Shown piece after piece: positions 7,129 to 11,453 of a DNA stretch of 11,453 bases. Origin of the DNA: Aquificota bacterium (GTDB lineage Bacteria > Aquificota > Aquificia > Aquificales > Hydrogenothermaceae); assembly GCA_013153295.1 (NCBI GenBank), contig JAADEV010000063.1:1-11453 (forward strand). The letters run 5' to 3'. A program made the position numbers and the translations under genes. Each line of letters begins with the position of its first letter. The stretch's first letter is position 1. A model generated the notes under the pieces. That model was not told the DNA's origin. It searched no databases and was given only the letters and a program-made list of their open reading frames with translations.

Positions 7129-7544
7129 CACTCTATAATAAATATAAGGTTTCCGTATGTGTCATACTCTATCTTTATAGGGTGTATACGGTTGTTTATC
7201 TCCCTTTCTGTGATTATGTAGTTGTGTATATCTACCTTCCCGTTGCTTTTTACTTTTATTTTTCTAATATGTTTAGCCTCTTGTGTAGGCAGTGTGTATA
7301 CTATCTTTAGGTGCGTCCCATCTGTGTGGGGTATCTGTTCTATAGCCTCTATCTCAGGTAGGGGGGCTGTTTCTATATTTTCTATCCAGTCTTCGTATAA
7401 ATCCTGTTGTTCAACTACTATTTTTACCCCTTGGTCAATATCCCTACCGTCAAGTCCAGATAGCTCTTTGTCTAATATCTCTTTTATTATGGAAAAGGTC
7501 TGTAGAAAGTTTTTTTCAACCTCTTTCCGTAGCCCTTCTTCCAA
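7128..7544 (-). CDS. Conserved-looking small protein of unknown function
   Basis: I do not recognise this 138-residue protein. The start is a TTG at 7544 with AGGAG 8 bp upstream; no ATG or GTG lies closer to the hspR stop 5 bp away. The first 30 residues are probably helical (EVEKNFLQTFSIIKEILDKE). The middle is acidic (DLYEDWIENIETAPLPEIEAIEQ, about 48-70). The rest alternates charged and branched residues as in a beta-rich domain and ends in a strand, YGNLIFIIE. No signal peptide, membrane segment, metal-binding cluster or nucleotide motif is visible. Its end is fused by TGATG overlap to prmA, so the two are likely made in matched amounts. A role linked to translation or proteostasis would be a guess from position only. 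Confidence 0.85.
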   Translation of the reverse strand: MEEGLRKEVEKNFLQTFSIIKEILDKELSGLDGRDIDQGVKIVVEQQDLYEDWIENIETAPLPEIEAIEQIPHTDGTHLKIVYTLPTQEAKHIRKIKVKSNGKVDIHNYIITEREINNRIHPIKIEYDTYGNLIFIIE

Positions 7545-7549
7545 TATAA

Positions 7550-7987
7550 CTACTCCTCTTGCTGGTCTTTCCTGTATCTATTATACATATACTCTTCCAC
7601 TTTTGTTATCTCTACCTTTGGTATTCTCATAAGGGCGTTTTGCTGTTCCTCTGAACTTTCTTCGTATCTTCTCCTTATCTCTTCCTGTATAAACTCAAGG
7701 AGATACTCTATCTGTTTTTGCATCTGCATCATTTGTTCACGCATACGGAGTATTGCGTCAACCCCTGCAAGGTTAACCCCTAACTCCCTTGTAAGGAAAA
7801 GTATGAACTCTAACTTCTCTATATCCTCCTGTGAGTATAGCCTTGTTCTTCCTTCTGTCCTTGAGGGTGTTAACAGCCCTTCCCTTTCGTAAAGTCTAAG
7901 TGTCTGTGGGTGTATATTAAACATTCTGGATACTGCACCTATCATATAAAGGGGTTCTTTTTTGTTGTTTTTGTTGTCCTTCTTCAT
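7550..7987 (-). CDS. hspR: HspR, MerR-family heat-shock repressor
   Basis: HspR represses chaperone operons, usually with DnaK as co-repressor, and releases them when chaperones are occupied by unfolded protein. The 145-residue protein has the MerR winged helix at about 13-82: YMIGAVSRMFNIHPQTLRLYEREGL is the helix-turn-helix and RTEGRTRLYSQEDI the wing. The run NIHPQTLRLYEREGL is characteristic of HspR rather than metal-sensing MerR proteins, and no metal-binding cysteines are present. A coiled-coil dimerisation helix rich in Met and Gln follows (about 80-110), then a basic and acidic tail. The ATG at 7987 has GAGGT 8 bp upstream. It lies 16 bp after dnaJ, giving a dnaJ-hspR operon in which HspR would regulate its own promoter upstream of dnaJ. 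Confidence 0.9.
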   Translation of the reverse strand: MKKDNKNNKKEPLYMIGAVSRMFNIHPQTLRLYEREGLLTPSRTEGRTRLYSQEDIEKLEFILFLTRELGVNLAGVDAILRMREQMMQMQKQIEYLLEFIQEEIRRRYEESSEEQQNALMRIPKVEITKVEEYMYNRYRKDQQEE

Positions 7988-8003
7988 CTTTCCTTACCTC
8001 TTT

Positions 8004-9134
8004 TTAAGGTTTTTCAAACCTTTTTTCAGGCTTTGGTAGTTCTTTTCCTAAATCCTCTACCAATTTTTTCGCCTTTTTTGATAAATCCTTTTTGGCAGGT
8101 ATGTCCACATCAACCACTATAACAAGGTCTCCGTATCCGCTGGATTTTAGCTTTGGCATACCTTTGCCGTGTATTCTAATATGCTGTCCTGTTTTTACCC
8201 CCTCTGGTATGGATACCTTTTCCTTTTTACCGTCTATTGTTGGTATCTCTATCTCTGTTCCTGTTATTGCCTCTGCTACATTTAGTTTTACCTTAAGGTA
8301 AAGGTTATCCCCCTTCCTTGTGTATAACCAGTGTGGTTGGACATTAACTATTATCCACAAATCCCCTGCAGAACCGCCGAACCTACCGCTGTGTCCCTTA
8401 CCGGGAACCCTAAGTTTTGTCCCTTTGTCAACCCCCGGCGGTATCCTTACTTTTACTGTCTCTGTTTTCATAACCAGACCACGACCATTACACTTGTCGC
8501 AAGGCTCCTGTATGTATCCACTACCTTGACACCTTGGACAGGTTTGGGTGATATGCATAAAACCTGAGGCGTATGTTATCTGTCCAGCTCCCCCACACTC
8601 AGGGCAGACCTTCGGCTGGCTGTTAGGTTTATGTCCTGTTCCAGCACATTTATCACATACTACATACCTTGGCACTTCTATAGATAGGGTTGTCCCTTTG
8701 TAAGCGTCCTCAAGGGATATTGTGATAGTCTGGTATATATCCTCACCTTTCTCACTTCTGTAAGCCCTTTCCCTCCTTTGGTGGCTTCTCCTTCTACCAC
8801 CTGTGAAAAAGCCCTCAAATAAATCCCCAAGTATATCATCAAGGTCTATATCAAAACCGCCAAATCCTCCACTAAATCCCCCAAAATCCTGCTGTCCCCC
8901 TGCCCCTGTAAACGCAGAGTGTCCATACTGGTCGTATAACTTTCTTTTTTCAGGGTCAGAAAGGACTTGGTAAGCCTCACTTATCTCTTTAAATTTCTCC
9001 TCTGCTGTTTTGTCGTTTGGATTAAGGTCTGGGTGGTATTTCCTTGCCAGTCTTCTGTAGGCTTTTTTTATCTCTTCCTGTGAAGCGTTTTTACTTACCC
9101 CAAGTATTTCGTAGTAATCCCTTTTTCCTGCCAC
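8004..9134 (-). CDS. dnaJ: Chaperone DnaJ (Hsp40)
   Basis: DnaJ delivers unfolded proteins to DnaK and stimulates its ATPase. The 376-residue protein is a complete type I Hsp40. The J domain (about 6-70) contains HPD at 34-36. A Gly/Phe-rich linker follows (about 76-115). Four zinc-binding repeats then appear: CDKCAGTG (160-167), CPECGGAG (177-184), CPRCQGSG (199-206) and CDKCNGRG (212-219). The C-terminal substrate-binding part ends in a Lys/Pro-rich tail. The start is a GTG at 9134 with AGGGGA 8 bp upstream; an ATG 7 bp further upstream is out of frame. It is the first gene of the run, behind a good sigma-70 promoter, with hspR next. Neither dnaK nor grpE is in the window. Confidence 0.97.
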   Translation of the reverse strand: MAGKRDYYEILGVSKNASQEEIKKAYRRLARKYHPDLNPNDKTAEEKFKEISEAYQVLSDPEKRKLYDQYGHSAFTGAGGQQDFGGFSGGFGGFDIDLDDILGDLFEGFFTGGRRRSHQRRERAYRSEKGEDIYQTITISLEDAYKGTTLSIEVPRYVVCDKCAGTGHKPNSQPKVCPECGGAGQITYASGFMHITQTCPRCQGSGYIQEPCDKCNGRGLVMKTETVKVRIPPGVDKGTKLRVPGKGHSGRFGGSAGDLWIIVNVQPHWLYTRKGDNLYLKVKLNVAEAITGTEIEIPTIDGKKEKVSIPEGVKTGQHIRIHGKGMPKLKSSGYGDLVIVVDVDIPAKKDLSKKAKKLVEDLGKELPKPEKRFEKP

Positions 9135-9168
9135 GGAACATTCCCCTAAATTTTTTTATTTTAGTTTA

Positions 9169-9197
9169 AATATATAACTTTAGTGGGTTATTGTCAA
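9169..9197 (-). promoter_or_regulatory. Sigma-70-type promoter for dnaJ-hspR
   Basis: On the minus strand there is a perfect -35 TTGACA (9192-9197), a 17-bp spacer and a -10 TATATT (9169-9174, 5 of 6). Transcription would begin near 9162, about 28 nt before the dnaJ GTG. A housekeeping promoter under a repressor, rather than a heat-shock sigma factor, is what an HspR-controlled operon should have. Confidence 0.75.
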
Positions 9198-9198
9198 A
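9178..9198. promoter_or_regulatory. Degenerate HAIR-like (HspR) operator candidate
   Basis: CTTTAGT-N7-TGTCAAA resembles the HspR inverted repeat CTTGAGT-N7-ACTCAAG (consensus recalled from actinobacterial work) at 10 of 14 positions, 6 of 7 in the left half but only 4 of 7 in the right. It covers the spacer and -35 of the dnaJ promoter, where a repressor would block polymerase. The weak right half makes chance possible. Confidence 0.35.
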
Positions 9199-9230
9199 TT
9201 TGCCTTGGATAACGATAGCAAATAGTTTTC

Positions 9231-9239
9231 TGATATTAT
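9231..9239 (+). promoter_or_regulatory. Extended -10 promoter candidate for the CHAT/NB-ARC gene
   Basis: TGATATTAT fits an extended -10 (TGn followed by TATTAT, 5 of 6 to consensus). No good -35 stands 16-19 bp upstream. Transcription would start near 9246, leaving a leader of about 27 nt with the ribosome site GGGGAG (9259-9264) before the ATG at 9273. Confidence 0.35.
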
Positions 9240-9272
9240 TATTTTTGTATCCTTTTGTGGGGAGTTTTAGTT

Positions 9273-11453
9273 ATGGAAGTTTTGAATTTCTTTATAAAAA
9301 AGGAAGGGGAAAACAGATACAAACTAACATTTAACAACAAAAGCTACGAAAGGCAGTTTACATCGTTTTTTAAGAAAAATCTGGAAATTATTGAAAGTCT
9401 TGAAAAGCTGGGGAGAAGGCTTACACAGGAAGAAGAGCATAAATACAGCAACACCTTAAGTTTGATTGGGGATGAGATAGGACTGTTTCTGTTCCCTGAA
9501 GGGATTAAGGAGCAGGTGAAAAAGATTTTTGACAATGCAGTGGCAAACGACAAAAAAATCACCATAAAAATAAGCTCAGACGACCCGTCCGTCCACGACA
9601 TACCCTTTGAGCTTGTAAGGTTTGGCGGGGAATATCTGGTAAAAAAACCAAACTTCTATCTGGTCAGGGATGTTCCTTCCATCTCACACCTGAAAAGGGA
9701 GATAAAAGGTCTAAAGGAAAAACTTAAAATACTCGTTATCCTGTCCCTGCCTTTAGAGGAGTATGAAAGCTCTCCTTTAGATTTACTGGAAGAGGTGGAC
9801 AACATTTACAAGGTTTTAGAGCCTGAAATAGAAAAAGGCACTGTAGAGGTTTACATTGAGGACAGAGCAAACACCAACACTATAAGGAAGATTTTGGAAA
9901 ACGAAAGTTTTGACATCGTCCACTTTACAGGACACGGAACGGAAGGTGGCTACTTGCTGTTTGAGGACGAACACGACTTTAAAAAAGGAAAGCTGGTATC
10001 TATAGTTGAATTCCGAAATATGTTTAAAATCAAACAGCCAGACCTGTTTTTCTTAGACGCCTGCCTTACAGCCAAAAGCGGATACGGTAAGCCTTCTTTA
10101 GCATTTGAGCTTTATGAAGACTTTGAAAACAGCCACATAGTAGCAAACATAACGACGGTAGCTGACAGGGAGGCAACGCAGGGAGCAAGGTTTTTCTACA
10201 AAAACCTGATAGAAAAAAAATCCTTAGCTGAGGTTTTGTCAGACAACAGAATTAGCCTGAAAAACGACTGGTGGAAGGGGGTCATTTTCACGCCGAAGCC
10301 AGAGCAGGTTTTATTTAATGTGTCTGAAAAAACAGAACTAAAAAAGGAAAAAAAGATACGGAAAATTGAAGACGCACAACAGCTGATAAAGGAGTATGTT
10401 TACAGGTTTGAGATAATCAGAAACGCATCACAAAAAATAGAAGAGAGCAACACCCGTTATCTGGCGTTTTACGGCATCGGCGGAATGGGAAAAACCTACC
10501 TGATGAAATACTTTTCGTGGTTTTATCAAGGCAGGTTTGACAACATTATCTACTTTGACCTGAAGGAGGAGAATATAAAAACCTTGTCAGATTTAATCCG
10601 CAAAATTATCCGTGAGATGGCTAAGGTCAAGTTAATCTCAGCGGAAGAGTATAAAAACTTGGTAGAGACGATAAAAACCACAGATGAAGAGTTTATTATA
10701 GATATAGTTTTACCGGAGATTTTTGAAAAGTTAAAAGGTAAAACACTGCTTATTTTAGACAATCTGGAAGAGATTGGACAGGACAGGGAAGGACTTCTCA
10801 AGGACGGCTGGAGGGAGTTTGTAGAAGAGTGGAACGGTAAGCCTGAAAACTTCCTTTTTCTGGCTACAAGGGTAAAAATATTTAAAACCCAGCGGGAAGA
10901 GTTTGAGAATTACATCGTAATAGATGAGTTTAATCGGTTTGATGTGGCAAGGTTTATAAGAAAACTGGCAAACAGCGAGGAAGAGCTTAACGGGTTTATA
11001 GATTATTTAAACAGCCATTCAGCGGAAATAAACGAGTTTATCGGCTACCACCCACTTGCATTAAAACTGCTCATCCTGAACAAACCTGCCGATGTTTTAG
11101 AAGTGCTTAACTTCAGGGAAATAAAATCATTATTTGAGTTTTACAGACAGTATTTACAGGAGTTTAAGGAAAACTTTAAGATTTTACTGCTTTTACACAA
11201 CAGATTTTCAATGGAGCTTGTTTCAAAGCTGGGAATAGACATAAACCTAATACACCTGCTAAAAAACAGGCTGTTTGTATTAAAAGAAGACGGAAAGTAT
11301 CTAAACATTTCAAAGATATTTAGAAGCTACTTTAGAAACGACAGGGAGTTTAAGCTAACTGAGGAAGAGGGATACAAGCTGTGGAAAAAGCTAAAACCAC
11401 TGCTGGACAACCCTGACTTTTTAAGCTCAAACCCTGAAGCTGTTTTACTCCTG
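9273..11453 (+). CDS. CHAT protease-NB-ARC (STAND/NLR-like) protein, 3' end cut by window
   Basis: The frame runs from the ATG at 9273 to the last base, 727 codons with no stop. Residues about 95-340 form a CHAT (caspase-like) protease: IPFELVRFGGEYLV (110-123) is the usual first half, HFTGHG (217-222) carries the catalytic histidine and LDACLTA (261-267) the catalytic Cys264. Residues about 365-610 form an NB-ARC ATPase: Walker A GIGGMGKT (401-408), Walker B LLILDNLEE (492-500), FLFLATR (527-533, sensor 1) and GYHPLAL (591-597, the GxP motif). A winged helix (about 635-690) follows, where the MHD triplet reads ISK (679-681). The remaining sensor part, often repeats, is outside the window. 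Such effector-switch-sensor proteins are known in bacterial antiphage immunity; that role here is inferred. It has GGAG 8 bp upstream and no membrane segment. It is transcribed away from dnaJ and alone in orientation. Confidence 0.88.
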   Translation, partial: MEVLNFFIKKEGENRYKLTFNNKSYERQFTSFFKKNLEIIESLEKLGRRLTQEEEHKYSNTLSLIGDEIGLFLFPEGIKEQVKKIFDNAVANDKKITIKISSDDPSVHDIPFELVRFGGEYLVKKPNFYLVRDVPSISHLKREIKGLKEKLKILVILSLPLEEYESSPLDLLEEVDNIYKVLEPEIEKGTVEVYIEDRANTNTIRKILENESFDIVHFTGHGTEGGYLLFEDEHDFKKGKLVSIVEFRNMFKIKQPDLFFLDACLTAKSGYGKPSLAFELYEDFENSHIVANITTVADREATQGARFFYKNLIEKKSLAEVLSDNRISLKNDWWKGVIFTPKPEQVLFNVSEKTELKKEKKIRKIEDAQQLIKEYVYRFEIIRNASQKIEESNTRYLAFYGIGGMGKTYLMKYFSWFYQGRFDNIIYFDLKEENIKTLSDLIRKIIREMAKVKLISAEEYKNLVETIKTTDEEFIIDIVLPEIFEKLKGKTLLILDNLEEIGQDREGLLKDGWREFVEEWNGKPENFLFLATRVKIFKTQREEFENYIVIDEFNRFDVARFIRKLANSEEELNGFIDYLNSHSAEINEFIGYHPLALKLLILNKPADVLEVLNFREIKSLFEFYRQYLQEFKENFKILLLLHNRFSMELVSKLGIDINLIHLLKNRLFVLKEDGKYLNISKIFRSYFRNDREFKLTEEEGYKLWKKLKPLLDNPDFLSSNPEAVLLL

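Noticed and set aside
9207..9220. GGATAACGATAGCA as a sigma-28 -10 element before the CHAT gene
   Set aside because: It lacks the GCCGATAA core and a TAAA -35 at 15 bp spacing.
9344..9601. Minus-strand open frame inside the CHAT/NB-ARC gene
   Set aside because: It is a shadow of the long plus-strand frame, with no ribosome site or domain; the same holds for the minus frame at 10550-10801.

Overview
The window looks like a thermophilic, flagellated bacterium, most likely of the Aquificota (Hydrogenothermaceae-like). This is inferred from heavy AGA/AGG and ATA codon use, Lys/Glu/Ile-rich proteins, tightly packed genes with short overlaps, and the mix of HspR-type heat-shock control with a sigma-54/sigma-28 flagellar cascade. 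The taxon is not proven by anything here; no rRNA, tRNA, CRISPR or insertion sequence was seen.

Positions 1-9134 are one long run of minus-strand genes; read in the direction of transcription they run from right to left. First comes a chaperone and housekeeping operon: dnaJ, hspR, a small unknown gene, prmA (ribosomal protein L11 methyltransferase), deoC and ligA, with gaps of at most 16 bp or overlaps. After a 123-bp gap come aroK and acpS, which overlap by 23 bp. After a 113-bp gap comes a flagellar control operon, flhF-flhG-fliA, whose last gene runs off the left edge of the window.

The flhF upstream gap holds a good sigma-54 (-24/-12) promoter. Upstream of it, two copies of a palindrome, GGTGCAACA-N4-TGTTGC, have centres 127 bp apart, one in the gap and one inside acpS. 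They have the position and form expected of activator (enhancer-binding protein) sites. Sigma-54 would therefore drive flhF-flhG, which place and count flagella, together with fliA, the sigma factor for late flagellar genes.

A 138-bp divergent region (9135-9272) separates dnaJ from the only plus-strand gene. It holds a near-consensus sigma-70 promoter for dnaJ-hspR, overlapped by a degenerate HspR-like operator, and an extended -10 candidate facing the other way.

The plus-strand gene (9273 to the right edge, 727 codons visible, no stop) is the most interesting item. It encodes a CHAT (caspase-like) protease domain fused to an NB-ARC/STAND ATPase module and a winged helix, the layout of an NLR immune receptor. 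The C-terminal sensor lies beyond the window. An antiphage or cell-suicide role is an inference from architecture.
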